A stretch of DNA of 64,000 bases. Origin: Hyaloscypha bicolor E. Taxonomy: Eukaryota; Ascomycota; Leotiomycetes; Helotiales; Hyaloscyphaceae. The DNA lies in contig NW_020194588.1 in NCBI RefSeq assembly GCF_002865645.1, positions 124,001 through 188,000 on the forward strand, in the 5' to 3' direction. Positions 26,361-37,934 of the stretch are shown here, one piece after another; positions within the stretch are counted from its first letter, which is position 1, and every line of letters starts with the position of its first letter. Made by a program: the position numbers and the translations under genes. The notes beneath the pieces were generated by a model. That model was not told the origin of the DNA, did not search any database, and saw nothing but the letters and a program-made list of their open reading frames with translations.

Positions 26361-26622
26361 TATATAATAAACCTCGAATATTACAGGTATTAATTAAAGA
26401 AATTAATAGTTCTTTAATATTATATTTATATTACTATTTATATTATAGGTTTTAGGCTTATAAATTACTAAATATATATATATTATTAGGGCTTCTTATT
26501 TAAAGAAAACTTCTCTAAACCTTATAAAAAAATAGAAATTAGTTCTATACTAAATTTAATACTATAATTCTATAACTTACTAATTCATTTTATTATTTTA
26601 TTATTTACTAATAAATACCTTA
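26361..26622 (+). repeat. 3' LTR of Gypsy element 1
   Basis: The copy matches 4258-4509 and is preceded by a purine tract. It differs by scattered transitions and a few small insertions. Confidence 0.75.
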
Positions 26623-27060
26623 AAAATATTTTTAATAAAAAACTAATTAATGTCTTTTTTTAAAACTATATATACTTCTTTATATATTTTTTAATATTTA
26701 GCTAAATATATAAAAATATTTTATTTAATTAGAAAATATAATTTAATATAATTTATATAAGTAATATTTAAAATAAGAAATGAAATTTATAATACTTAAT
26801 ATTTACTTATATTTATTATATATATTTATTAATTTTAATTTTATAAAAAATATTTAATAATAAATAAAATATAAAATTACTAAACTTAATAATATATTCT
26901 ATTTAAAGAAAAATATAAAAAGATATTATAAGAGTTATAAAAAAGGTAAAGCTTAAAGTTTAAAAATATTATTAATTATAAGGAAATATAAGTTATATAA
27001 TAAATTAAGATTTTAAATATTTAATTAGACTTAATTTAATTATATAATAATTAAAGAATT
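26623..27060. other. AT-rich RIPed DNA
   Basis: No gene or recognisable motif is seen. Base composition is as in the rest of the RIPed block. Confidence 0.5.
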
Positions 27061-27245
27061 ATGTTACGCTCTACCGCTTCACTAGTAAATTTAGCGTCAC
27101 GTGACCACGCGATGACGCATGCGGCTGGCTAGTCTTTAGAATACCAAAGCTCCTGTACTTAGAGCTTCCCTCCTTAGTTTAGAATCCTCGGATTAAGAGC
27201 CACTCTACCTGCTTTCCAAGCCCAGAGCCCGGTTTCGTGACCAAT
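27061..27245. other. less-mutated island in AT-rich block, possible LTR fragment
   Basis: About 185 bases have near-normal GC and normal CpA/TpG content between two RIPed stretches. It begins ATGTTACGCTCTACC and contains GCGTCACGTGACC, a palindromic CACGTG context. The TGTTACG start is common for fungal LTRs, so this may be a truncated LTR or a short MITE below the length that RIP recognises. No second copy is seen in the window. Confidence 0.4.
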
Positions 27246-28546
27246 TATACTTATATTAAAATAAATATAAAATAAAAATATATGCTTTTATTATTAAAAA
27301 TTTTAACTTTTAATAAATAAAATTAATAGAAATTAAAACAAAATCTTAATAATTAAAATATATCTTTTATTAATAAAAAAAATTTTTTATTTATTTTTTA
27401 TTTAATTCTTAATATTATAATAAAACGAAAACTAAAATCCTATTTAATAATATATTTATTATTTAATTTAATAATATAATTATTTTAATAAATTATTAAT
27501 AAAACTCAATTATATTAATATATTTAATAAATTATTTAAAATAAAATTATTTAACTTTTTTGATTACTTATTAAAGTAATTAATTAATAAAATTATTTCT
27601 ATAATTAAATACTTTTATTTTTTACTTATATATCTTTTTATTTAATAACCTTAATTATTTTATAAAAGCGTTTTAATTAATTCTATAATTTTATTTATAG
27701 TTTATAATAAGTTAAAACTTGGTTTTATAATTAATATATTATATATATATAAGCTTATTTTTATATAATTATATTTCTTATTTCTCGAAAATTAAAGCTT
27801 ACTTTTAGCTCTTTTCTTTAAATAAATACTTTTTATATTATAATATAATAAACTATACTTTATTTCAAAAAATATATATTATTTTAGTAATTTTTATATA
27901 ATAATTATATAATTACGAACTTATTTACTATTATATAACTTAAAAGTAATATATAAAATTATTTGCCTTTTTAATAATTAAATAATACTTTTATAATTAT
28001 ATACTATTTTTACTTTATTATATATACTTTTATTATTAGTATTAGTTATGTTTTTCTTTCTAATATCTTTTATATAAGTTTTATTTTATTATAATTTTCT
28101 TTTTATAATATTAAAATTTATTAGTCTTTTTTATATTAAAGATTTAATTTATAAAATAATTAATTCTATTATTTAATTATATAATAAGATTCTTTTTATT
28201 TTATTTTAATTAATATATTTAATTACTATAAAGCTTATAAGAATTAAAATAAATTAATTTAATTTATATTATATAATACTAGTTTTATTTTATATATTTC
28301 TTTTAAAAGAATAAATTATTTTATTATTATTTATATAATTATATTTTTAATAAATTAAGAATTAAAAATAATATAATTTATTCTTTTAAATGAAATATAA
28401 AAATATAAAGCTTAAAAGAATTTTTTAATAAATAAATAATAAATTTATATACAAGTTAATAAGATTATATGAAGTAATAATTATATTTATTTAATTCGAA
28501 AAAGCTTGATTTATTATTTAATTGAAAACAGAATTAATATACAAAT
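27246..28546. other. AT-rich RIPed DNA abutting Fig1-type gene
   Basis: No gene is seen. A local inverted repeat involves TTTAAAAGAATAAATTAT near 28305 and its mirror near 28385. The AT-rich composition stops abruptly at about 28545, one base before the stop codon of the following - strand gene. Confidence 0.6.
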
Positions 28547-29577
28547 TTACATAAATGGTGGGGGTGGTGGTACTCCTTGGCCTGGAGATTGGAATCGACC
28601 TCCTGATGCCGGCGGCATTGTTGAACCCATTGGGGGCAATCCATTTCCTCTGGGTCCCGGAAGAGTCCCGGTTTCAGTTACTCTAAGCATAGAAGAAACC
28701 GTGAGTGCAAAGAGGGCCGATAGTACAACTAGAACCCATTGCAAAGCTTGCATAGTTGTTCCAGTAGACACAATCATGCTCGACTCAGGCGCATTGGCCG
28801 TCCAAAACTGCAACGCAGCTGTAGATTCGGAGACTGACACCACCAAGGCGGTGGAAAGACCCACAGAAGTCCAGATAAAGCCGAGGCAACCCCGCCTGTA
28901 AATTTGCAATCGCTTGGCAGAAGATTCTGTGAGGTTGACTTTAGGTCGTTTCGCGGCCCACTTGAAAAGAATGAAACATGTGATGCCAAGGAGGAACGAA
29001 GAGCCAGCGGCAGCCAAAAGTGGAAAGAGTATTTTGGTTTGCAGAACCAATGCCACGGAGAGAAGGGCAGTGACTTGGTTAATGTCAACATCGCTGAGAT
29101 TTATGGTGGAGTTGAGCTGTGATGCTAATTTATCCAACGAAGTCATTGCTGAAATGAAACAAGTTGTATCCGTGCTGGCATGCCCGCATACTCCTTTCGT
29201 AATTGTTATTTTTAGTAATGGAAGGTGTAATGATGCACTTACCGAAGTATCCCACACGCAATTGAACTCCTGTCGAGGTAGTAGTTAAGTTACCATTCCG
29301 GTGTTGAATCGCTGTTAGGAAGATATTTTGTAATCCTGGCGAGTTTGATACACAGCCGGTGAGAGAAAGAACTATGTAGATTTCAAGCGTTAGCCTACTT
29401 TTCTTGCTTTTGGCGCTGGCTCGTACATAAAGAATCTTACCATATAGAAGCAAGGTGGGGATAATAATGAAATACGAGGAATATCTCCAGTTGACACTAG
29501 CTAATTCGAATCAGGATGAATAAGGTGATCAAATTCAGAATGACTGACATACTCATGCGCGACGGCCGTGATGGCAT
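28547..29577 (-). CDS. Fig1-type membrane protein (calcium uptake / cell fusion family)
   Basis: Exons on the - strand are 29549-29577, 29441-29496, 29243-29371 and 28547-29193, giving 286 residues. Introns of 52, 69 and 49 bp have GT-AG ends and the length is a multiple of three. An N-terminal membrane segment (YFIIIPTLLLYVLSLTGC) is followed by SNSPGLQNIFL and LRVGYFGVCG. That pattern, the Gly-x-Cys-Gly after V-G-Y-F with a following Cys, is typical of the Fig1 domain (PF12351). Further membrane segments lie around LLSVALVLQTKILFPLLAAA and SSFLLGITCFILF, and two more towards the C-terminus, with a proline-rich tail. In yeast, Fig1 acts at the plasma membrane in low-affinity calcium entry and mating-cell fusion; the role here is inferred from family. 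The start rests on a 29-bp first exon and is the least certain part. The gene is intact although it touches the RIPed block. Confidence 0.8.
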
Positions 29578-30796
29578 GGTAAACCAGTCCCAACTGAGAA
29601 CTTTTGAGTGAAAGTCGTGAATCTCGGATGAAAAGAACTGGGGTTGGGTTGGCAGAAGTATTGTATAGGAGAGCAAGTTCCCGAGTCTAAAGATAAAGAG
29701 CTGTCACGGTTCTGGCCTTTGTTTGAGCTCTGTAGACTTACAGAGGGCAGGTTATATATGTAGAGATCTTTCCCCTTTTGGAGGTCTGACACTTGCAATA
29801 GCAAGGCGCGCGTCGTTGAAGTAGAAATAGCCAGGCCGACTTAGTGGTTTGGTAAGAGTCTACCAACTCACGACTGCCTATAAAAAGAATTGCAGTAATA
29901 TAATTACTAATTTTAGTAACTCGAATGAGAAAATCTATTCTCAGCCAAGTACTTATCACTTGTTAGTTTATTTTCATGTATGTTTCATTGAAAGACTAGC
30001 ACCGGCTCAGGGCTCCCGGCCTACCAACCTTCAAAGCCAACTGCGCGTAACCCAGAGTACGCCTTTCTAGCCTTCAAAAAGGTAATTGTGTCATTTGATT
30101 CCTTATTTTGGCTATATCGCACACTTATCGATCCGACGGCGCGTATTGTTCACCGGTCACAACTTGGTTGCCAACAACCAACCCGTAGATGCAGCAAGGC
30201 GCAAGAAGGTCCTGGAAAGGTCTAACTCCTCGATTTCATGAAACACTTACAGAGATCTGAGGCCAAAATGTTGTGAGAACCCTGCTAAATGTGTGCAAGA
30301 AACACCAACACGGAGCTGGACCTGGTCATGGGCCACTCGGCCGTTGCCTGACTCGAGCAGCCCGAAGTGCTAGCTGCGCCAGTTGTCTAAACTTGAGCGC
30401 TTGTTTGAAACACCAACCTAGAGCTGAGCCCCCCTACATTGTGATATTGAATTTTAATATCCTCAATACTCACCAATTGAGAGCGAAGCCTACTTACATG
30501 TCTCGAGGTGCGGGCTGCGCCAGCTATCGAAATTTTGGCGCTTCCTGGGAATAGTAAGTTGGGGCACAGATTCGAGAAACCCTCTTCAAGACCAGTCTTG
30601 AAACGTAAGCGCCTGTACAACAAAGCTATGCCATGCTATTGTCAAGGATAAGAATAGCTTAAAAATGTATATAATACTCCTTTCCACCTCTATTTAAGAC
30701 TCTACTGTAGCCGTTTCTTCTCCATCACTTTGTCCATATTATTCTGCGCCCTCTGTCTTCGCAAACAAAACCTTCCTGAAATTGATAAAATATATC
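29578..30796. other. intergenic region with degenerate repeats
   Basis: No supported gene is present. Two degenerate copies of a unit of about 120-140 bp occur at about 30290-30400 and 30405-30545. They share GCTGCGCCAG and GAAACACCAAC modules. The last 130 bases (TATATAATACT and TATTTAAG elements near 30668-30700, then pyrimidine-rich DNA) look like the core promoter of the gene starting at 30797. An ORF at 30273-30554 is a by-product of the repeats. Confidence 0.5.
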
Positions 30797-31045
30797 ATGA
30801 GTTCTTCACAACAAGGCGAAGCCTCGACCTCAACTCTGGCCCCACTGGCCGAGGTATACGATACCACACGTTTCGGAGAGCTCTACTATGGTTCACGCGC
30901 GCCAGAAATCAATGATCTCTGCCTTGCAGCGAGATTCATGATCCAAATTTTTGAGTATTACAGAATCCCGTTCGCTTTTCTTGGCGGCTGGGCAATGTAT
31001 GTGCGAGGAAGCCCCCGTCGGACCCAAGATGTCGATATTGCCGTC

Positions 31046-31053
31046 GGGACGAC
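31046..31053. repeat. 8-bp target site duplication, left copy
   Basis: GGGACGAC lies directly left of the CAGGCTCGG terminal repeat. The identical octamer is at 37935-37942, directly right of the other terminal repeat. Eight base pairs is the hAT-superfamily length. Confidence 0.9.
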
Positions 31054-31077
31054 CAGGCTCGGCAACGATTACTGAGC

Positions 31078-31150
31078 AATCGATTAGTAATCGATTGTGT
31101 GCACTATTGATTAGCTATTGATTATAATCGATTGGTAATCAATTACTAAA
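31078..31150. repeat. subterminal ATCGATT palindrome array of the hAT element
   Basis: Several overlapping copies of AATCGATTAGTAATCGATT and variants (GATTAGCTATTGATTATAATC) follow the left terminal repeat. Similar words occur inside the right end. In hAT elements such subterminal repeats are transposase-binding sites; that function is inferred here. Confidence 0.7.
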
Positions 31151-31476
31151 TGATTATTACCCCGCACCCCACGAAAGCTAAGCACTAAATTTTTAGTACC
31201 TATAGCCTATAATTTAGTGACCGTAGCCCTAAAATTTAGCGATAAGCAGCCTATAATTATAGGGCTCCCTTTTCCTCGCAACCCACAAGCCTCGAAGCTT
31301 ACTTCTCACTTTCTCTCTTCACTTATTGCTTTTTACTTTTATATACTCGCCCTCTTAACCCCTCCCCCCATTAAAAGTTGCCAAGCTTATGGGCCTAAGG
31401 CAGCCAGCGTATGGGGGGGCTAGTGGGAGACTAGTGAATTTGTACTATATTAAGGGGCCTTTCCCCGCCTTTAATA

Positions 31477-31747
31477 CGAAGGCGACGGGCGAAAAAAACC
31501 GTCCAAATCCCTTAGCGAGAATTTGTGTAATCTTAGCCTTGTAATAAAAAAATTCTCGTAATTGTAACTTGAATTTAATTCTAGCAAAATTATTATAAAA
31601 GATAGATCTGCTTCTTCTCTATCGCACAAACTAAAAAGTAAAGAGTTTAGGCCTTGTATTGAATATTAGTGTAATTTTCTAAAGGTAGCGATTTTGGTAT
31701 TCCTCGCGATTTGGCGAGTGGCTGGTTTTTTTCGCCCGTCGCCTTCG
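31477..31747. mobile_element. 271-bp MITE with 24-bp TIRs and TA duplication
   Basis: CGAAGGCGACGGGCGAAAAA begins a perfect 24-bp inverted repeat at 31477-31500 and 31724-31747. Both ends are flanked by TA (31475-31476 and 31748-31749). The interior is non-coding. The TA duplication suggests mobilisation by a Tc1/mariner-type transposase. It lies in the left part of the hAT element. Confidence 0.85.
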
Positions 31748-32384
31748 TAATGAGAACCAAGGCTTTTAACTACTTGAATTTGATATCCCCTAATCCCCCC
31801 TCTTACTTTTATATTTTTATATATAGAGAGAGAGAGAAGAATTAAAGAGAGAGTAAATATTTTAAGTAATAGTAAATGCTAAGAGAAAAGGAAGGAGGGG
31901 TAGTAATATGTGAGTGCGGCCGATTTTTGGTAGGGTAAATCGTAACAGACCCCCTTGCTAGTATGGACTATGTCTTACCGGATGCAGGAATAGCTATTAA
32001 TATTATTTTAATAGTACTAATGAGCGATGAGCCAGAGGGAGTCTTTTCAGGGGCTTGTCGTACGGTAAGCAACCTAGAATAGGGGGTAGCTTGAAGCCGA
32101 AACAAGACGCAGGAGTACCTTAAGTACTAGAAAAGAAGTAGAGTTCTAGATACTTTCTTTAAATAAGTAAATAAGAGAGAGCCTTACCTTTATTATATAT
32201 AGTATAGTACTCTACTAAACTCCTGGATCTTCTGGCATTAGAAAAGGGGTAAAATCATACGTATGTAGGGATTAGCTCGCTAAATAATCGATTGTACTAT
32301 CGATTACAATCAATACCTTACGATTGTTCTGGTTGACTATAGCGACCAAAAGGGTCAATGCCTGATTTTCGCATTTTCGCCATA

Positions 32385-32633
32385 TTTCTAAGGCCATATA
32401 TAATTATTTTGACCCCATTATCTGAACTATACTAAATAACTATATAATTCACAGCTTTATATAACTATTTCTAAGGCCCCAGCCAATTATTTTAGCCCTA
32501 TAGTCTGAACTATAATAAATAACTATATAATTCACAGCTTTATAGCCCTATTTCTAAGGCCCTAGCCAATTATTTTGCCTGTATTATCTGAACTATATCA
32601 AATAACTATATAATTTACAGCTTAATTTATAGC
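32385..32633. repeat. three tandem copies of an 83-bp unit
   Basis: Copies begin at 32385, 32468 and 32551, each with TTTCTAAGGCC. They share AATTATTTT, a TCTGAACTATA block and AATAACTATATAATT. The exact 83-bp period and position just inside the left terminal repeat suggest a subterminal binding or structural repeat of the 5.5-kb element. Confidence 0.9.
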
Positions 32634-35600
32634 TTAATCTGAATTATTCAGGCTTCTATTTAAGTTATTTTTGGCCCCAGATATCTATAAAATAGGCTCT
32701 CAGCTCCCAATCCTTCCTCCAATTTCCTTATATATATATACTTATATATTCTTTCTCTCTATATATACTTTATATATAATATTTTACATATAATACTTTA
32801 TATATATATAATAGCAGCCCAAGCTCAATAAAATCTAGTTGTCTGAACTCGTATAGACGCTTCTAATAATATTTAGTACTTCCTTTATATAGAAGGAAAT
32901 AAGCTCCAGTCCTTAGTTATTAATAGTAGCCCTTAGTAGAAGTATATCTTTAATATTAATAATCCAGAACCTTTAGATATTATAATTAAAGGTCTCTATA
33001 TTACTACTATCTTTAATATCCTACTTCTTTCTAAGATTATTAATATAATCTTAATCTAACAAGTATAAGTTACTTCTTCTAAGTTTATATAATCTATACT
33101 AAATAATATAGTAGCCAAGTTAATATTCAAACTTCTTATATTACTTATTAAAATAGTTAAGGCATTTTTAAGAAGTATTTAAGAGTTCCTAAAAAAGAGT
33201 AATATAAAGTATATAGTAACTATATTTATTATAGTTATATAATCTAATATAGTACTTGAGATATTAATAATAATAGAAAAGAGGGCAATAGTAGAAAATG
33301 GCCTAAATTCCCTCAAATTATATAAAGTAGCTAGATTTTAAAGCCTAAATATTACTCTAGCTAGAATATTTCTTTTATTATAAATAAATAAATAGAACTA
33401 CTTTTATTATATTATATAATTACTTGGCTTTTATATAATATCTAATAGATTATATTAAGCTCTTAATATTTGTCCTCTTTTAATTTTACTTATAATTATA
33501 ATTTAATTTGGAAATACCTAAAAATTAAGAAAAAGAGAATTTAATCTAGTTCCAAAATATTATATAATAAGTATAGAATCTCTTAATATTAAACCAAGTT
33601 AAAAAGCCTTATTTCTTTCTTAGATTCTTTCCTCTTTTCTTTAAACCCTTAGACTTAACTTATTTAATCTGTTTTATAAATATCTTTCTAATTCTTCTAC
33701 TATATAATATACTTTAAATAAGCGAAATAGCCCTTTCTCTCTCTCTCTTAGCTAGAGCTTAATTCTTCTTAGTCTGAATATAATTTGGCCTAATTTGCTT
33801 CTTAGCTTATTCTTCTAGACAAAATACCTCTGGACCTAAAAGAGATTATATTTGCTTTTATATATAATTACTTAAGCTTCTTCTTTCCTTAAAAGTATAG
33901 CTTACCAAATTCTGAATTATATCTTCTTTCTCTATAAAGTCTTTAAGCTCTTAAAGCTTAATAAGAAGTATACTTTTATATTCTTTAGCTATCTTCTTAT
34001 ACTTAAGAGTTACAGATCACTGATTTATATATTAATATATAGTTTCTGGAAAGTTAGAAAGTGCGAATTAGGGAGAAAAAAGGATAGCTTCTTTTAGTAA
34101 GGCTAGAACTTGGCTAGAAGAAAGTTTCTTTTTAGAGAAGTATTAGTATATAAATTAAATAAGTATTATATTAATACTATTAGTTTCGGAATAGATTAAA
34201 AGGGCTCTACTTTAATAATAGGCTCGACTTTTATATATTTAGCTTTAGCTACTTTAGTAGGCTAGAAATAAATATTAGTTAAAAGTAGAGAAATAGCTTA
34301 ATAAAAGAACTTACTTTTTGAACTATTTAATTATATAATAAAATATAGTTTTATAAAACCGGATACTTCTCTTTTTTAACGGCTTCTAATTAGGAAGAAG
34401 TAACCCCTATTAAAAGAGAAGTTAAAAAGAAAAGCAAGAGAGATAACTTCTTTTCTCTATTATATAATAGCTTAAATAGTTCAGGTAATATAAGAATAGC
34501 CTTATATCTCTTTTAATAGTATTAAAGGCTTTTCTGAATAAGGTCTTTATTCTTTATAAATAGAATTAAATAAGCCCGAAACTTATAAATATTCTTTTAA
34601 ACTAATATAACTAAATAAGGTAAAAGATTCTCTATTATATAAATTTCTCTAGAAGAAAGCTCTTTTAGATCTTATAAAAAGAAATTATCTTTATTTTTTT
34701 AAGCTATAGCTATTTAAGTTTTATATTTCCCGGTTTAGAGAACTAGCTTCTTTATATAACTATATATTTAGCTATATCTTCTATTTAGAATACTTATTAT
34801 AAGCTTATTAATAATAAAGGCTTATATTAGATTATTATTCTAATATCTAAGTTTTAAGAGATTTATTTTAAAAACCTTATATTTAATATTATTTCCTAAA
34901 ATAATATAAGTATTATATAATTAATAAATAAGGAATATATATATATATTAAGAATATAGAACTGAGAAGATATAAGAAAAAAAGAGTTAAGCTCTTTATT
35001 AAATAGCTAGATATAATATCTTTAAACTTTAAAGAGAGCTAATTATATAATTTTCTTTTAAAATCTAAACTTGGATTTTTCTACCTGAAATTATAGATAA
35101 TAAAAGAGGATAAAAAAAGCTAGTATTCAGACATTTCTGCTCTTTTCTAGTAGTAGTAATAGCAGAAACTTAATATAAACCGGCTATAATTATTATATAA
35201 GAAATAACTCTTGGCCTATATAATTAGATAATAAATATAGAGAGAAATAGGCTTAAATTACTTGCTTTGGAAGGTTTTAGCCTTAATTTAATCTAACTAG
35301 AGTAATTTAGATATAGTTTAATAGCCTATATATTATATAATATAAAGGAAAGATATCTAGTCTTCTTTTTCTCTTCTTATTTAATTAGAAAGGCTTCTTA
35401 CTTAGGCTTAGCCCGGGCTTAATAAAATTTAATAAAGAGCTCTATAAGTAATAATAGAAAAGAAGAGAAGGCTATATAATAGAAGCTACTAATAGGGGAT
35501 ATCGGATTATTATCTAAAATCTTAATAGTAGTCTCTTTTATATTTTATAATATAGGAGAAGATATTATAAGATTAATTAGAGAAATACTATAATACTAAG

Positions 35601-36499
35601 GTTTTAAATTATATAAATTAAATAAATAAGAGACTTCTATATTATATTACTTATACTAGAACTAGCTAGGCTTATTAAGAGTATTTCTATATATAGGGCA
35701 TTTGAAAAGAAAGCCAGAAATCTTTCTAGAAAGTATTTTAAAGTAAAGAAAGAAAAAAGATATAATTATAAGTAAATTATATAATAAAGATAAAAAGATA
35801 GTAAAATCCTTAAATAAAGATTTACTTCTTCTTTTAGGCCTTTTACTCTAATAAGTCTCTTTTATCCGGCTGCTTTTTATTTTACTTCTTCTTATCTAAC
35901 TTACATAAATTACTTTCTTTACTAATATCTACTTCTTTAATCTCTCTTTATTAGAATTATATAGTCTTTATAAACTTCTAGTTCTCTAAGATTAGTTACT
36001 TAAGGCGAGATCCATTTTGCTATATCTCTTTAGTACTAATTTTAATCTTTAGAACAAGTTCTAGCTATAGGCTTAAGTTTCTACTAGTAATATAATATTA
36101 TATAGTAAGCTAAAGGCAGTAATATACCTTAATATAAAGCCTAAAACCGTCTAATTTACTAGTTTCTTTTATAAGGCTTAAAGAATTAATTCCAATATCT
36201 ATAAGCTATAATTTATATTATATTAAGATATTATATAGTAAATACTTATTAATATCTATAGCTAATAATCTTAGTATATAAAGATATATTTGTAGTCTAG
36301 CTAACTAAGAGGCTCTAGAGCTAAAAAGAGAAACTAATAATAAAAAGATATTAGAGCTCGGTTTATTTACTTAAATAAGAATTATATAAGCCTCTAAATT
36401 AAGCTATATTATAAGCTACTACCCAAATTAGAAAAAGAAAAAGATTATAGAAATAACTTATTCTAATTAATATAATCTTGCTCTAATTTAGCTAAAAGC

Positions 36500-37736
36500 C
36501 CTTTATTTACTAAAAGCCTATATTATTTAATAGCTATATATTTATAGAAAAATATAGAAATTCCTACTATATAGTATTTCCTCTTTAGATCTTTCTGGAT
36601 CCGGTAGTAATTCTATATATTTATATATAATACTATAGTATATTATATAATAAATATATAAATAGCTAGTATAGTAATTCGGTTCATAAAAGTACTATTA
36701 AAGTCCCTAGCTACTATAAAGGCTCAAAAAAAGTCCTATATTAGATTAGCCCAAGTAAAAGAATTATATAAATAGATATAAATATAAATATACTAATAAT
36801 ATAGCCGGAATTTCTTAAGTTAATTTTACTAAAACTTAATTCTTTAATTCTTTATACTAGTTCTAAAGTAATAGATCTTCTTAAAAGAAAGAATTAGTAT
36901 TATTATATAAGAGAGAATATATTAGACTTTAGTAATAAAAGAGACCTCTTCTTTTTTATTAGAGGAAATTACTCGGGAATAATAGCTAAGCTTTCTGAGT
37001 ACCTAAAGAAATTAGCTAAGTATACTATATATTATATAATTAGAAATGCCTATATAGTACTAAATAATATTATAAGAATAAATATTAATAGTAGTATAGA
37101 TTTAGAAGCCCTATAGAGCTAGCTTATTATACTAATTAAGAGACTACCTCTAATCCGGGCCTTTAACTATTATCTCTTGCTTTTTATACTATATATTATT
37201 TATATAACGCTTATAGCCCTTACTATCTAGGCCCTTAATAATATTATAGATTAATTTACGAGAAGTAGTAACCCCTATTTAACGGAAATATATCTTAATT
37301 AAGCCTGCTCTATAGCTTTTAATCCTCCTATAGTCTAACTTCTCTTATATATAATACCTATAAGCTATTAGTACTTCTACTCTCTTTCCTCTATTATTAT
37401 TCTTTAAATAAGGCCAAGATCTAGCCTATATTATATAAGCTATTAGTAGTAGAGGGGTATTCCCTTAACTAAAAGTATTTAGAGAATTATATTATTATTA
37501 TAATTGCCTGCAAATAACTCAGAGATATATAATTTGATTCTCTTAATCTCAGGAGACCTATTTTTTCTATTATGCAATATACCCTAATTAGAGAGAGCTT
37601 GTTTTAGTGTTTTTAGGCTATATTCAATCTATAGAATTTCTTTTATTTTACTTAAAATCTCAGGAATTATATACTTCTCAGAGATCCAACTAAGAATCTT
37701 ATTTTTATAAGGCTTAAGATTAATCTTTAGAGGCAT
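36500..37736 (-). pseudogene. RIPed integrase-core transposase-like gene
   Basis: From an ATG at 37734-37736 the - strand reads MPLKINLKPYKNKILSWISE, then IPEILSKIKEIL and a stop, then SLKTLKQALSN. This is helix-rich and resembles the Clr5-like DNA-binding N-termini of fungal integrase-core proteins. Further on, around 37050-37130, a segment reads YNKLAL, then IYTTINIYS, and later IGISNY. It fits the first strand of an RNase H-like integrase core in which the catalytic Asp is now Asn. Stops occur throughout. The 5' boundary is clear, the 3' end is a guess, and the remaining 33-36.5 kb shows only RIPed DNA. Confidence 0.55.
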
Positions 37737-37934
37737 TTTTAGTACCGTATAATGCGTGCAATATATTGAAAGTGGAATAATTCAAGTAAGTAATATATAA
37801 TGGGTCAAAAATGCGATTTTCCAAAAATTCGATTTTGCGGAAAAAGCCATTGACCCTTTTGGTCGCTATGGTCACCCGTAATTGTGGCATCGATTGTTAT
37901 CGATAGTGCAAAACGCCAATCGTTGCCGAGCCTG

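Larger units (their letters stand above)
4258..26622 (+). mobile_element. Ty3/Gypsy LTR retrotransposon 1, RIP-dead, split by nested insertions
   Basis: Two similar LTRs in direct orientation bound the element: 4258-4509 and 26361-26622. A purine tract (AATTAAAGGA) lies directly left of the right LTR, which matches a + strand element. Between the LTRs, reverse transcriptase, RNase H and integrase remnants can be read on the + strand at about 8.1-10.2 kb in the Gypsy order. The element is interrupted by a pogo-like element at 4862-5756 and by a Copia element at 11369-24786. Without these it would be about 8 kb, a usual Gypsy size. GC is extremely low, with stops in every frame, so no product is possible. 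A 5-bp target duplication could not be confirmed at the mutated ends. Confidence 0.8.
32342..37866 (-). mobile_element. 5.5-kb TIR element with RIPed integrase-type gene, TA-flanked
   Basis: Inverted repeats GCGACCAAAAGGGTCAATG (32342-32360 and 37848-37866) are flanked by TA on both sides (32340-32341 and 37867-37868). The match continues more loosely inward. The interior is strongly AT-rich. A coding remnant on the - strand starts near the right end (37736) and shows an N-terminal DNA-binding-like segment and an integrase-core-like segment. This arrangement resembles fungal proteins annotated as integrase-core proteins with a Clr5-like N-terminus. The superfamily of the element is not certain. 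It interrupts the hAT element and has been heavily mutated by RIP. Confidence 0.75.
31054..37934. mobile_element. hAT-type DNA transposon (non-autonomous) carrying two nested elements
   Basis: The ends are perfect 17-bp inverted repeats: CAGGCTCGGCAACGATT at 31054-31070 and its complement at 37918-37934. They are bounded by an 8-bp duplication, as in hAT elements. Subterminal DNA is packed with AATCGATT-type palindromes (31078-31150 and 32284-32325, and again at 37888-37905), the kind of array hAT transposases bind. When the nested elements (31477-31747 and 32342-37866) are left out, only about 1.08 kb remains with no transposase, so it must have been moved by an enzyme encoded elsewhere. It inactivates the nucleotidyltransferase gene. 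Confidence 0.88.

Noticed and set aside
1774..28546. AT-rich block as mitochondrial DNA
   Set aside because: It contains LTR pairs, Gypsy and Copia domains and RIP-type dinucleotide bias, and no mitochondrial genes.
1774..28546. AT-rich block as a centromere
   Set aside because: Nested RIPed retroelements also occur in many non-centromeric regions; nothing in the sequence alone decides it.
28506..28901. 131-codon + strand ORF
   Set aside because: It is antisense to the Fig1-type last exon; the - strand has membrane segments, family motifs and consistent splicing.
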